From Gonatopus flavifemur (Eukaryota; Arthropoda; Insecta; Hymenoptera; Dryinidae): a stretch of 64,000 bases of DNA. The stretch covers positions 63,482,001 to 63,546,000 of the forward strand of contig JAFFJZ010000002.1 in assembly GCA_018340375.1 (NCBI GenBank), written 5' to 3'. Made by a program: the position numbers and the translations under genes. The notes beneath the pieces were generated by a model that was not told the origin of the DNA, did no database searches, and worked only from the letters and a program-made list of their open reading frames with translations. Positions within the stretch are counted from its first letter, which is position 1. Each line of letters opens with the position of its first letter. Shown one piece after another: positions 11,558 to 22,262 of the stretch.

Positions 11558-11665
11558 CACGGAAAAAAATGTTTAGCTGTATCAGGTAGATTTTAGCTAT
11601 CATAGCTAGATATTTCGCTGCAGCAGCTAGAATTTAGCTGGTACAGCTGAACATTTTTTTCCGTG
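11558..11665. mobile_element. 108-bp foldback element with CACGGAAAAAAATG ends
   Basis: The left end CACGGAAAAAAATGTTTAGC (11558) is the near-exact inverse of the right end GCTGAACATTTTTTTCCGTG (ending 11665). The interior consists of repeated TAGCT and AGCTA words. CA stands directly outside both ends (11556-11557 and 11666-11667), giving a 2-bp target duplication. The ends resemble those of the elements at 4256 and 13458, suggesting one family. Confidence 0.75.
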
Positions 11666-11676
11666 CAAGCTGGCCG

Positions 11677-11785
11677 TTGAACGTTCAATAAACATTCAAC
11701 GAACCTTCGATAAATGTACGGACATTTCCACATCCAAGGAACATTCGACGAATGTACGTGAACGTTCCACGAACATTCGGAGATC
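11677..11785. repeat. Short GAACGTTC/GAACATTC repeats
   Basis: The words TTGAACGTTCA, CATTCAACGAAC, GGAACATTCGACGAATGTAC, GTGAACGTTCCACGAACATT recur with variation over about 100 bases. GAACGTTC is itself a palindrome. This is a small degenerate repeat cluster without a proposed function. Confidence 0.45.
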
Positions 11786-11985
11786 TTGGTTCTCTCGGTT
11801 GGAAACCTCAGAGTTTCTCAGATTTTATCAGACTTTCGCAGAGAGGAATTAGAATTTTTCAGAAATTTTCCAGTAAAATATTCCCATACGGGGAGAGCAC
11901 AGAAATTTTCTTTCAATCTAAAAAATTGAAGTCTCACAATATGAAACCGGTGAAATACACATCCTGTTCCAGGTAGAAAAGTTTT

Positions 11986-12785
11986 CCCAAATTTTCAATC
12001 TCAAGGTATTTAGAATCTGAAACAGAAAATTGAACATGGTGCGTTTCATAGCTTCGTTTTGGGAAAAGTTGGAAAGAACGAAAAATTCTTAGAATTAATC
12101 ACAGAATATACTCCAATTTTTCACAATTTTTTCGTGAGTTTCTTGAATTTTGGAAAATTCAAATAAATTTTGCAAAAAGTTACCAAACAAATCTGAAAGA
12201 ATTTCAGTACATTCCTCGACAAATTCTGAGAACTTTTCACTCTTGGAGTTCTTTTGAAGATGCTTACAGTTTTTGAGTTAACGCGTTCTGAAGTTTAAAA
12301 AAATGTTCATTTCGGACACCGTTTTGAGACAGGCGATGTTGCATTTTTCAATTCAGACCCTACATACCTTGAAATTTAGAACTCAAAAACACTTCTCTAC
12401 TTGGAGAAGGATGTGAATATTACCGTTGTCACATACAAAATTTCAGATCTCAATTTTTTTTTCAGTTAAAAAGAATCGCAATTTTTTGCAAAAAATTGTT
12501 GATAATTATTCAAGTTATGATTTTGGATGAATTATGAGGCCATTTTCTGGAAGAGCATGAAGTTTCACATTAGAAATCAAGTGTCAAACATTTTTTTTCA
12601 GTAGAAATCATACGAAAAAAAAACTGGATGAAAATTCATTGAAAATTGACGAAATTTGGAAATTGATGGGATTTTTCGAGGTAATGATTTTTAAGCACTG
12701 TACGCACTACAGTATATATGACTGAGGTTATACATAAGTTGCTGATGTCAACGTTATAACGTTTCATAAACTCAAAGACCTCAAT
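11986..12785. other. AT-rich spacer without recognised features
   Basis: The sequence is rich in TTTTTCA and AAATTT words with no gene-like frame, RNA gene or delimitable element on either strand. Confidence 0.4.
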
Positions 12786-12885
12786 CATTCAATAGTTCAG
12801 TTGGTACAGCTATCAGTTCTGCACGGTAAAGATATAGTGAAATAGATAATTTCGGATCTCAGGACCCTGGTAGAAATTTGTCTGG
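12785..12885 (+). mobile_element. Possible tRNA-derived SINE head
   Basis: TAGTTCAGTTGGTACAGC (12793-12810) closely resembles the D-arm and A box of a tRNA. A weak B-box-like word, GGATCTCAGGACC, follows at 12855. The distance of about 60 bases is tRNA-like, but the B box has drifted and no acceptor stem forms. An old SINE or tRNA relic is likely. Confidence 0.38.
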
Positions 12886-12889
12886 GCGT

Positions 12890-13448
12890 CCCATTTACCA
12901 TCCACGTACTAGATAGGACCCTCGTGGGGGCGACTGGATAACACATTTCAGCCAATTAGATTTTAGTGCCCAATGATTTAGTTGATTTATGTAGATGTTT
13001 CATGCGTCAACTGATCGTACAGTAACATTGATAGTCCATCAACACAGTCAGAGGAATAAAAGGAAGCCCCAACGTTTGAATTTGTCACTCGGGATTATTT
13101 TATGGAAATAAATTCAAAAGCAACGTTCTTGACTGGAGATTACATTTCAAAATACATTGTTACCTCATTCATAGGTGTGATTTTACAGAAAACACATGAT
13201 TTCACATTTCTAATTACCAATTTGAACAACATTCTAGTAATTCCCTGGGACGTCTGGATGGGCACAGGCTAGAAATCAAACTAACATCTAGGAAAACTAG
13301 CTGGGGCCCATCTAATTCCCAATCATAATTTCTACTAAGGTAGGACTCCTTGAAATTACAATTTTCCTCCAATTGATGCGATAAAAAAAGTTGTCGCGAA
13401 GGTTGAAATTCTGCGAAAATCAACGTTATTAACACGACATTGGCGAAA
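12890..13448. other. Spacer with no recognised gene
   Basis: No coding, RNA or repeat feature could be supported here. Two overlapping minus-strand frames (13214-13435 and 13356-13553) run into the neighbouring element and have no domain. Confidence 0.4.
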
Positions 13449-13457
13449 TATTAGGTT

Positions 13458-13685
13458 CACGGAGAAAAAAGTATTGCTGGCATAACAAGCAGGTCTGTTA
13501 TTATAGCGCCTACAAGGAAAATGAGCTGAAAGAGCAAGAAAAATGATTGACACAACTAAATGTTCTTGCCGACATAAACAAATTGGTTAACAGAACTAAC
13601 GTCTTGGCTGCTGGAGTAAATATTTTTGCAAGGACAACAAATTCCTTTGTAGGCGCTATAGTAGCAAACCATTTTTTTCTCCGTG
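13458..13685. mobile_element. 228-bp foldback element (CACGGAGAAAAA ends) inside the mariner TIR
   Basis: The left end CACGGAGAAAAAAGTATTGC (13458) and right end AACCATTTTTTTCTCCGTG (ending 13685) are inverse. The arms extend through TTATAGCGCCTACAAGG (13501) and CCTTTGTAGGCGCTATAGTA (13644). The dinucleotide TT occurs on both sides (13456-13457 and 13686-13687), and deleting the element plus one TT rebuilds the mariner terminus exactly. It therefore inserted after the mariner. There is no coding content. Confidence 0.84.
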
Positions 13686-13832
13686 TTGGTAAAAAAATCT
13701 TGCGACACTTTTTTTTCAATTAATCTATTTTTTCTAATAACAAAGTTCGAGAACATTCGAGAGTCGTCTATGCGAGATTAGTCTAGAACCTTCCATACCG
13801 CAGTGTTTATAAACCAGTCAGTACGAGCAAAA

Positions 13833-14376
13833 ATGGAACAAAGTGCACTTCTAGCAATCGCTTATTACGAATTTTTACAAGGGCTTTCTGCAAGAGCTGC
13901 AGCCGCTAGCATTTGCAGCGCGTTCAAGTCAGACGTTGTTCATCATTCAACTGTATCTCGTTGGCATCAACGTTTCCGTTTAGGCGATACATCTTTTGAA
14001 GACAAACCCAGGTCCGGCAGGGAATCAGCTGTTAACGATGAAAAACTGCGTGCACTTATAAAGGCAAAGCCTAACACGTCGTCACGAGAATTAGCCAACG
14101 AACTCGGTTGTAGCAGCCCTACGATTCTCCAACATGGGTTGGGAAGTTTTACCACATCCACCGTATTCACCAGACTTGGCTCCTACCGACTACCATCTTC
14201 TCCGGCCATTGAAAAATTATTTACGGGATAAGGAATTTGATGATCTCGCCGATCTCGAAAATGCGCTGAACGACTTTTTTAACTCACGACCAAAACAATT
14301 TTGGACGGAGGACGTGCAAAGTTTACCAGAGCATTGGGCACGAGTTGTAGATGCAGAGAGAGCGTACATCACTTAA
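13833..14376 (+). pseudogene. Mariner transposase with an internal deletion and frameshift
   Basis: The ATG at 13833 begins an N-terminal mariner transposase domain. Visible parts are YYEFLQGLSARAAAASICSA (first helix-turn-helix), HSTVSRWHQRFRLGDTSFED (equivalent of the WFxRF..GD motif), KPRSGRESAVNDEKLRALI, and SSRELANELGCSSPTI (second helix-turn-helix). At about 14,131 it jumps, in a different frame, to the C-terminal catalytic end: GWEVLPHPPYSPDLAPTDYH holds the third catalytic Asp of the DD34D triad in PTDYH, followed by LPEHWARVVDAERAYIT and stop at 14374-14376. The region with the first two Asp (GDEKW and HDNA) is deleted, about 170 residues by comparison with the family. It cannot act as a transposase, though the DNA-binding half is intact. 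The VNDEKLRALI block recalls irritans/SETMAR-type mariners. Confidence 0.9.
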
Positions 14377-14455
14377 TAATATTATATTATGAAAATAATA
14401 AAAACTTTTTTTCTACTTTTTTTGTGTGTTGCAAGACTTTTTTACCAACCCAATA

Positions 14456-16744
14456 TTTCACCACACCTTTTTTGTGAATTATGGCATCGTTCGCTAATTA
14501 TTGTGGGGGTGATACTGATTTCTTTAGAAGGTTCATACATTAATAGGACGCGAGTAAGGTATCGATGATCTTCATGCAAACATAGGAATTTTTGATTAAA
14601 AAAAAATAAAGAAAAAGCATTATTGTCAACAATTTGCTAACTTTTTCCAATCCCCAGTTTTTTCTCATCGTGTGCAAGAAATTTTTAATTCCAACTTGTA
14701 CTCTTTAAATTTCTGGGAGTAAAAATCCACTCTCAAAGAGTGAAAATACTTCCAATACTAACAATTTCACTCCATAAGAGTGAACTTCCAGCCTTTTATA
14801 AGTGTAAAATTTTCACTTCAATAGAGTGAATATTCATTTGCAGTATTTTTATTTTTTTAAAGTGAATTTTCACTCCAAGAAAGCTTATATTAAATATCAT
14901 CAAATAAAGGACAATACTTGTGGGATAAATGACTCTGAAAGATGAAGAATTTCACATTTCAAAAATCGATCAGCAAACTTTCCAGAATACTACTGAATCT
15001 TATGTAACCTTGACTATCAACATATCAGCCCAGTTTCAAATATACATACTTGATTTTGCGCATTAATTCAAAATACATACTACTAATAACAAACCAATTT
15101 TAACAAAGATCATCCTTATCGTCCGTTTGATCAAAAAATATTATTGTTATTAGTTCGAATGAATTTGTGTGTGTTCTTCTTAAGTTTCTCATAATACGAA
15201 AACGATATTACTACAATAGTTGTGTACATATTAATAATAATGCATATACTCGGTATATGTATCTATCCGTTTATATATGCAACAGCTGCATCATGAGCCT
15301 TGGAGTTAAATTTAAACATTAGGCGGATGTCTCCAATGTCCAATTATGATATATCGAAGTTTAGATGCCTGGAGATGATGAGTGGAAGATGAGATCCGAT
15401 TTGTCTATACATTATACGTAGAGAGTATAGAGGGTTCCTCACTGAAATGCACGCATAACTTGACATGAAAAGTAAGCTCTTTTATAAATATTTGCATATT
15501 CCGGAAGACGCTGCTTCAGTATTATCAATAAACATTCCCACATACGGATACATGCAATCGTTCGATATTAACTTTCAGAAAAGTCGCTTCCACACCGTGT
15601 AATCTCAAAAAATTCAAATTATTCCCTTAATCGATATTTATTGAAAAATTCTCATGTATTCATTGTTTCAAAGAGGATTTTGTATGATTTTTTATACAGG
15701 TTATATATAAGCTATTCAAATTGAGTATAAAACTAAATAAATGTATATGTCATTGCTACTTCTCTCTGCTTTCCGTGACACAATGAATTGCACGTCAACG
15801 GTATTGTGGTTCATATACCATTAGTTTATAGTAGTTCGTAACAAAGGTTGAAACTACCGTATAAAGCAACAGAGGTACTTGGTGCCTTGGAAAGGCGGCT
15901 TCTTTGATCTTTCACCCCATTCTATGACTTTCGGATACTTTTTTACTCTTACAACATTCACAAGCAGAGAAATTCCAACTTGTAATTAGAAATTTCCGCG
16001 TAATGAGGATACTTATAATTATAATAATACCCGTTCGCTGATGCAATTCAAAGATATACAAAAAAAAAGTTTTGGGAATACATAATTTAATCTTATTTGA
16101 TTATGTTCTATCCTCAAGAAATTATATAGAATTTTGAAAATGTTTTCCACTCGAAATGTTTTGCTTTTTTTGTCTCGTATTTCTGAAGCACAGCTAAACC
16201 AGAGGGGAATATCGGAGAAATCATCGTCCATTTACCGCTCTGCTGCTGTTTTGTATTTCGCTTCGAGAGCGTGAAATAAAAGGAAGCATAAAATGAAAAA
16301 TGCGTAGATGAGAGTTGGTATTAAACGCGGAACACTGATATTAGAATGAATATTCCAGGCTCTCGAGAAAAATGTATATACGATCTTATGAACTCTCTAC
16401 ACGTTCAAATACAGGGAGTGATCTTTTTTTTTATCATCATGAATTATCATGCTATTTATATTGTTCTATCCACATTTTGATCACACCGTCCGTAGAGCCT
16501 ATAAACGCACCTTTTTTCTTTAAGTCACTTAAGAAAACTCTGCGCTGATTCATGGACAAAGTGTATTCTCTTTCCTTATTTTCTCGAAAATCGTGGTATT
16601 ATCTGTGAATAAGAGAACACAAGATTTCATCTAAACATTAGAAGAACGGAATGCTCGTGTGATTGGATGGGTAGATGTTGAAAAAAGTTGAAGTAAAAAA
16701 ACTGTTTGCATCGAGGAAATGTTTCTTCGGGGCTCTCTACACTG
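14456..16744. other. AT-rich intergenic DNA with CACTC/GAGTG dyads near 14.7-14.9 kb
   Basis: At about 14,700-14,880 short dyads such as CACTCTCAAAGAGTG, CACTCCATAAGAGTG and CACTTCAATAGAGTG recur, suggesting a MITE-like remnant without clear ends. The rest, to 16.74 kb, contains no convincing frame, RNA gene or repeat on either strand. Confidence 0.4.
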
Positions 16745-16939
16745 TACACTGTAAAAAATGTTTGTGCATTTCCAAGAAATTTCCAAAATTTCCAAATTTT
16801 CTGTAAGTCCCCAAACAATTTTCGTGACTTCTCAACAAATGTTTTTCAACTGACAAAAATTCTTTGTGAATTTACTTTGTGAATTACTCAAAACGTTGTG
16901 GTGAAAAACTTCCAAATTATTCTTTTGAAAGTTTTTTTA

Positions 16940-18590
16940 TAGGGGTGTGCGAACCTTGAATTTTTCAGTCGAACCGAACTCGAACCGAACTTCAAATATA
17001 TTTTCCAAATCGAACCGAACTCGAACCGAACTTCAAATATATTTTTCAATTCGAACCGAACCGAACTTTGAAAAGTCGAACCGAACTCGAACCGAACTCC
17101 AAATGTATTTTTCAAGTCGAACCGAACCCGAACCGAACTTTGAAAAGTCGAACCGAACTCCAAATTTTCCCAGTCGAACCGAACCGAACTGCAAATATAT
17201 TTTTCAAGTTGAACGGAACTTTGTAATTTCGAACCTACTTCCAACTTCCAAAACGTCCAATCGCAAAGCCAAAACTAAATTAGAAATACATTTATGAAAA
17301 CAGAATCCATCATGAATTCATTTTTTAAAGTGATCTTTCTTATGTAGCATGTTGCAGTATTAAAACAGTCTACCCTAGTAGCGCCAAAAGTACCCAAAAC
17401 ATTTTGAGAATGTTTATTAAACGTTTAGGTAATTTAGAAACGTTCGGAGAATATTCTATGGGTCAATTTAAAATTGAGTGCAGATAAATTTTTCTCTGTT
17501 TCCGAATCTTCAATTGCAGCGACTAGTATTTAAATATTAATAAAATGGTTGCAAATTTGAGGCAAGTAACGAAGAACACTTCAATTCTTCAATAAATCAC
17601 AGAAAAGTGTCCATAGTGTAATCTAGTGTTGATTTATTACCATATTTCTGGAATAACAGGGTTGTCCCTCTTGGTAACAGAGTGGTTTTTTATGTAAGTT
17701 CAACATATCCCACGTATCTAGATGAATTTGAAATTGGGTGCAGAACACTTTTATCATAAATTTCAATAATCACAAAGTAAAATTTCCTCCTAATATAATT
17801 ATTTATATCCTCATGCAATATTTGGAACATGATTAACTCACATTAGAAACCACTCTGTTACCAAGAATGATTACTCTACTATTAAAAAAAAAAAATGGTG
17901 ATGAATCAACACTATTTGAGGTTTGTGGTAGCGTTGATTATAAACCTCTTTGCATAAAAGACAAGGACACTTACCTCACTGCATTTTTCTCTCTTTCTTT
18001 TGTTTGCAGCTGTCTCTTTTTATTTGTGTAAACCCCATGTTTACTGACTCGTCCTCCTAGTATAATATCTTTATAGTCTAATCACGCAGAACTTATGGGT
18101 TCATTATATATATCCCGCGCATCTGAGGAGGCAAAATAATGAGGCTGCGAATAGAATTCATTATGAATATATTTAATTTCATCTAATCCGCAGTATTGTC
18201 AACTTGCGTCTATCAAGTACCCAATATCATGTCAATTCGACTTGGAAACAAGTTGTTTCTGCGTGTTTACAAGCAAAAACAACATGGGAACGCCTGTATG
18301 TGTATTCTCCATCACTTGAACTTGGCATCGATATCAGATCTACTTGATGATAGGTCGATTCAACATCGTCTTTTTTTTCCAGCGTAGTCGAATTTTTTCG
18401 GGTTTTGAGTCTAAAGTTCGAAGCAAACCGTGACAAATCGAATCTCGAGCTGGACGTTTTCAATGAATGCAGTTCGAAATTTGAACCGAACCGAACTTTT
18501 TCTGCTAATCAAGTTCGAAGTTCGAACCGAACCGAACAGTAGGAGTTCGGTTCGGTTCAGTTCGAGATTCGAACGGTTCGCACACCCCTA
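16940..18590. mobile_element. hAT-like non-autonomous element, TAGGGGTGTGCG ends, 8-bp target duplication
   Basis: TAGGGGTGTGCGAACC at 16940 is the exact inverse of GGTTCGCACACCCCTA ending at 18590. The octamer TTTTTTTA flanks both ends (16932-16939 and 18591-18598). An 8-bp duplication and ends of the YAGGGG type are hallmarks of the hAT superfamily. Subterminal regions carry many CGAACCGAAC words (left) and GGTTCGGTTC words (right), a usual position for transposase-binding motifs. No hAT transposase or dimerisation domain was seen. The left boundary of the large segmental duplication (17,878) falls inside this element. Confidence 0.84.
16971..17235. repeat. CGAACCGAAC minisatellite in the hAT-like element
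   Basis: The words CGAACCGAACTCGAACCGAA and TCAAATATATTTTTCAA alternate several times with a period of roughly 40-50 bases. Reading frames on both strands here (poly Arg-Thr-Glu-Pro-Asn on plus, poly Ser-Val-Arg-Phe on minus) follow from the repeat and are not genes. Matching inverted copies lie at about 18,480-18,580 and 24,440-24,535. Confidence 0.8.
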
Positions 18591-19027
18591 TTTTTTTACA
18601 GTGTAAAAAGAACTTTGTTTCCATTCCATTCCATTTGTAAGGAATGAAAAATTATCATTTTATGATAAAAGAATAAAAAACATCTAAACTTTTCCAGAGT
18701 TGGGCATGGAATTTTATTATTTACTTTGAAAAATTCATCAATTTTTTTTTTAATTTCAGTCTCTTCGAGGACAATTCAACAAAAATGCGAACTGTTTCAT
18801 CATTATTAAGAAAATTCTTTCAAAAACGATTGACTTCAAATCGCAATTTTCAAGCAAGTGCGGGTAATTTCAAACTGGACCAGGCCTGAAGTTGTGAGAC
18901 TATTCGAGCCCCCTTGAAGGTAAAAAGGGTGGGAAGGAAGTGTCCTTCGAAGCTTTTCGAATCAATGCATCTTCCTCAAATGAGTCTCCTTGCGATTGAA
19001 ATCTGGGGCTAGCCCTCGTTCCCTCAA

Positions 19028-19249
19028 CCCTAGAACGGGCATGTGGGGTCTTTTAGGACCCCAGGACATTCTTTTCTACCCTAGCATCTGAGCCTCTCTT
19101 TATCACTGTAGTTTGTCACTCAAATATTTTATATTTTCAAATATTTCCTGACGAACAAAAACCGCCCATAGTGATTTGAAATCCGTTTAGTTTCAAATGA
19201 GTTACAGTCATTTGAAATTTCCTGTGTTTTTCACGTACCCGTTCTAGGG
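19028..19249. mobile_element. 222-bp piggyBac-like MITE (copy A)
   Basis: The ends CCCTAGAACGGGCATGTG and CACGTACCCGTTCTAGGG are inverse with two changes. TTAA follows the right end (19250-19253) and TCAA precedes the left end (19024-19027), fitting a TTAA target duplication with one mutation. CCCTAG-type termini and TTAA duplications are characteristic of piggyBac elements. It also carries an internal dyad GGGGTC-TTTTAG-GACCCC just inside the left end. No transposase is present. Confidence 0.78.
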
Positions 19250-19253
19250 TTAA

Positions 19254-21490
19254 TCCAGGATTGAATCGATCATTCGTAGCCCCGAACGGGAACCTGGGTT
19301 AGCATGCAAATTTGGGAACCGCGTATAATTGGAAACGTTCAACTGGATGCCCAAAAACAGCGACGGGTCCAAAAATTGTCCTTTGTCACACATGAGATTG
19401 GAGAGAAAAGACAAAAAACGTGGCATGAAATATTTTTCGACAAGTTATAGACATCGTGTTCGTTGGGTATAGTCCGAAGGCAATGAACTTTCTTAGTGAT
19501 TTTCATTTGGTGCGTTAAAATAAATTGGCACGACCGCGTTATTGAATCAGGACTTGAAAAGCAGGATCATTTACATTATGATTGTTATGCGTAAGAACCA
19601 TAAGGCCATTACTTTTCCTTATCGGAAGCCCTTACATCAGCTCTACACAACTATTCATGTATTGATATACGTCGCGGCATGTTCCAACATGGGTCTCAAA
19701 CATCTCACGTAACATATTCAAATCTCGCTCTACGTGGAAGAACAATGAAATGAAATCTATAAACATAAACCTCAATAATTGCAATTATATATTCCTCTGT
19801 AGAGCTTACAAAAGAAACTTATTGATTCAATTGAAACGGTGCAAGATCGACTACCGCAAATTAAAGGTGCACGATATTTCACGGTATCGATATTTTTTAT
19901 AGATATTTTGTTGAGTTTATGTTGAATTTCATAAAATATCGATAAAAACTTTATAAAAATTGTATATAAAATATTCTGAAATATAGTGCAACTCTACCGC
20001 AAATTAATAAATTTATAGAATTTGTATAGAATTACTTCACCAGTTTTATATCTATAATTTTTACCCTGTAGTGAAATTCTTATATGAAATGTATATTTAG
20101 AATCATTGTATAAAATTGATGAAATAGATGAGACAATTTCATTATTATAATAATAAATAATACACTAAAAGAATCAATGCATCGTCGTATGAGCGCATTC
20201 CTCATTTTCAATTTTCTCTCATTATTATCAATGTTTCATCCACGTTCGACACACACGAAAGCTTCACAGAATTCAACCTAGTTTCAAGCAAGATTAAATC
20301 CCCTTTGACTTTCATTATTAAAATTTGTTGACATTCAACTTGTATCTGAGCATTGTTTCAAAACATAATTCTATCTTCAAGAAGAAAAAGCTATACGATA
20401 TTTGAACTTTCAATTTTTATGACAAAAAATCGATCTTTCTCCCTTATCAGAACAGTACGGATGAACTGTGTAAAATATTTCACATTTTTTGCACAACATG
20501 TTACTTCAAGATGCAATTTACCTTTTTCGAGTCTTCTTGTTTCTCTCGTTAAAATCCTTGTAATTTATATACATGCGTATATAATTCATGTATAAATACA
20601 TTTTGCTATGAATGCCACATATATAAATGATATACGAGCCATATATGGACTATATATGTCTTTACAAAATCTTTATGACCCACATACATACATGAATCAT
20701 TTCTATTGGAGGAATACATCTTTCGGTACAGCCTGTTCTCAGCCCAAAGTGGAAAACTCCTTAAAACTTTAAACTAAGAATGACACTGACATCTTAATAT
20801 TCCAAAGAGAATTATTGTAACTCAAGAAGATGTTAACATTGGAACTTTATCCATCAAAAATTATTAGATGAAATCGTGGGATTATAAACATTTTTCCATC
20901 AAGAAAATATTCGTGCTTCTTAAACTTGTTAATGTAGCATTGTTATTGTGCAGATCCTCTTTTGTTTTTTATTCTTTCAAATTAATTTCAAAATCTCCAA
21001 AAGACGGTGATTTAACGTTGCTGAAGTTTGAATCGTACATTGAAACGAATTGGTTACTGAATAACGAAATCCTCAGCTGTTGAAGATCCAAAATTTTGCG
21101 ATATATTCTTCAAACAATGTTTCCAGTTCCAAGGAGTTAATTCAAGAAAATAAACACCGATGATTTCTCGGATTTTGTGAGTTTGAATTTTCGTTTCGTC
21201 GCTGAAAACGATTCGAATTTCAACAACATTGTGATCTATGATTTTGTTTTTTAGCTAAATTTGTTTGTTATCCTTTATACGTTATTTATAATTCAACTGT
21301 CTTCAACGACTGAGATAACAAATTATTTGCCGCTTTGGCACAATGAAATTTCGCCGTCACAGTCAATTGTTTTCTTCGTGCGAACATCATTTAAATAATT
21401 ATATTCGCTGTAACCCGCGTCCAAGCTTTTATCGCTGATCATGATAATTATACATCACCTCCATGAAGTTTTTATCAGTGCATCTCAAAG
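19254..21490. other. AT-rich sequence of copy A with no recognised gene
   Basis: The stretch includes A/T-rich TATA-like repeats around 20,560-20,690 and two occurrences of ACCGCAAATTAA (near 19,853 and 19,995). Frames at 20353-20595 and 20868-21083 have no domain. The same sequence recurs in copy B. Confidence 0.4.
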
Positions 21491-21495
21491 TTTTT

Positions 21496-21823
21496 TCAGA
21501 ATTCATCGCCAGAGTTTCCTCGATCTAGATTCAAAACTATGCACATATCTCCAGTTTCATCATCATTATCTCTTATAATTTCCAATGTTTTGTTTTCCAT
21601 GAATGGAGGATAATTATACAACGTTACATAATTACGCAGTGACAGTAAATTTAAAGCACTCAGTAACCCTGGGAAAAATTCCGAAAGGATCTGTGCCAAA
21701 TGCAAATATAATTCGATACCCTGAAAAACGATATTTAACAATTTCGTCAGAATCGTACAAAAATTGAAATTCAGATTAATAAAATGATAAAAACACTCAC
21801 ACTGCGATGATCACGTATTCCAT
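21496..21823 (-). CDS. Putative small two-exon gene, hydrophobic protein of about 80 aa (copy A)
   Basis: On the minus strand a terminal exon runs from 21720 to 21496 (74 codons plus TGA). It is preceded by a good acceptor (TTAAATATCGTTTTTCAG) with a branch-like TTCTGAC upstream. It encodes GIELYLHLAQILSEFFPGLL..., then LLSLRNYVTLYNYPPFMENK, then an acidic tail with RDNDDETGDM and final NSGDEF. A short first coding exon, MEYVIIA, would start at ATG 21823 in the context ACACAAATGG and end at 21801 before GTGAGT. The open frame has no ATG upstream of the exon without splicing, which favours the spliced model. With the GTGAGT donor, copy A is one base out of frame; with the alternative donor GTGTGA it is in frame. 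The N-terminal half could be one membrane-spanning or amphipathic helix. The family was not recognised. Confidence 0.38.
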
Positions 21824-22139
21824 TTGTGTCGAATAAACAAACAAACAGAATGCGCTTCAACTTTGTTCCCCTGAACTTTGAATAACGGTAGGAAAAAAAA
21901 CACTCACTAAAAATCATTCCTTGATTCTTCCGTCGAAGGATCAATCGAATGTTTAATCCTCTTGAAACTTGGTATTCAAATAATTTTCTATCACTGCATG
22001 TTTTATCACTGGCACAATAATTTTCTTCAGGAAGTGGATAAATTCGTATCTAGTGTTTATTCAATGACAAATACCGAGTCCTTCTCGTCGTTAAAATAAC
22101 ATCCAGCCGTGTATAAAATGTATTTAAAGGCAGTTGAAA

Positions 22140-22262
22140 CATTTTAAACGATCCACGTACGTGTCTCGACGATAACTCGAAGAGTATAAGATTACAGGTG
22201 TTCTCTTTGCGCTTGTTGGCCGCGAACTGTGGCCACGTCCGCGTCGTCTAGCGAATATTAAC
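22140..22262 (-). promoter_or_regulatory. CpG-richer patch upstream of the putative small gene (copy A)
   Basis: The words GGCCGCGAACTGTGGCCACG, TCCGCGTCGTCTAGCG and CGTACGTGTCTCGACG make this the most CpG-rich spot of the duplicated segment. It lies about 320-440 bases upstream of the proposed ATG on the minus strand, a plausible 5' UTR or promoter position. No TATA box or initiator could be fixed, so this is weak inference. Confidence 0.25.

Larger units (their letters stand above)
13451..14453 (+). mobile_element. Internally deleted mariner, TA-flanked, with a nested foldback in its left TIR
   Basis: Removing the nested element at 13458-13685 and one TT restores a left end TTAGGTTGGTAAAAAAATCT. 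The right end (AGACTTTTTTACCAACCCAA, ending 14453) is its inverse with two changes. TA lies just outside both ends (13449-13450 and 14454-14455), as mariner requires. TTAGGTTGG termini are typical of irritans-type mariners. Without the insertion the element is about 773 bp, against about 1.3 kb for complete mariners, because the centre of the transposase gene is deleted. Confidence 0.88.
16747..18603. mobile_element. TA-flanked element with CACTGTAAAAAA ends, split by a hAT-like insertion
   Basis: CACTGTAAAAAA at 16747 is the inverse of TTTTTTACAGTG ending at 18603, and TA lies outside both ends (16745-16746 and 18604-18605). Removing the inner element (16940-18590) and one copy of its 8-bp target duplication leaves a host element of only about 198 bp. 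It has no coding capacity. The insertion landed in the T-run next to its right terminus. Confidence 0.8.

Noticed and set aside
13451..13457. TTAGG as insect telomeric repeat
   Set aside because: It is a single occurrence and is explained as the terminus of the mariner element; there is no tandem TTAGG.
16888..17297. Frames of 116-118 codons on both strands with repeated Arg-Thr-Glu-Pro-Asn or Ser-Val-Arg-Phe
   Set aside because: They are translations of the CGAACCGAAC minisatellite in a hAT-like element, open on both strands because of the repeat.
18196..18463. Frames of 63 and 78 codons duplicated identically at 24157-24424
   Set aside because: Identity between copies follows from the recent segmental duplication. 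The frames overlap on opposite strands, lie in the hAT-like element and have no domain.
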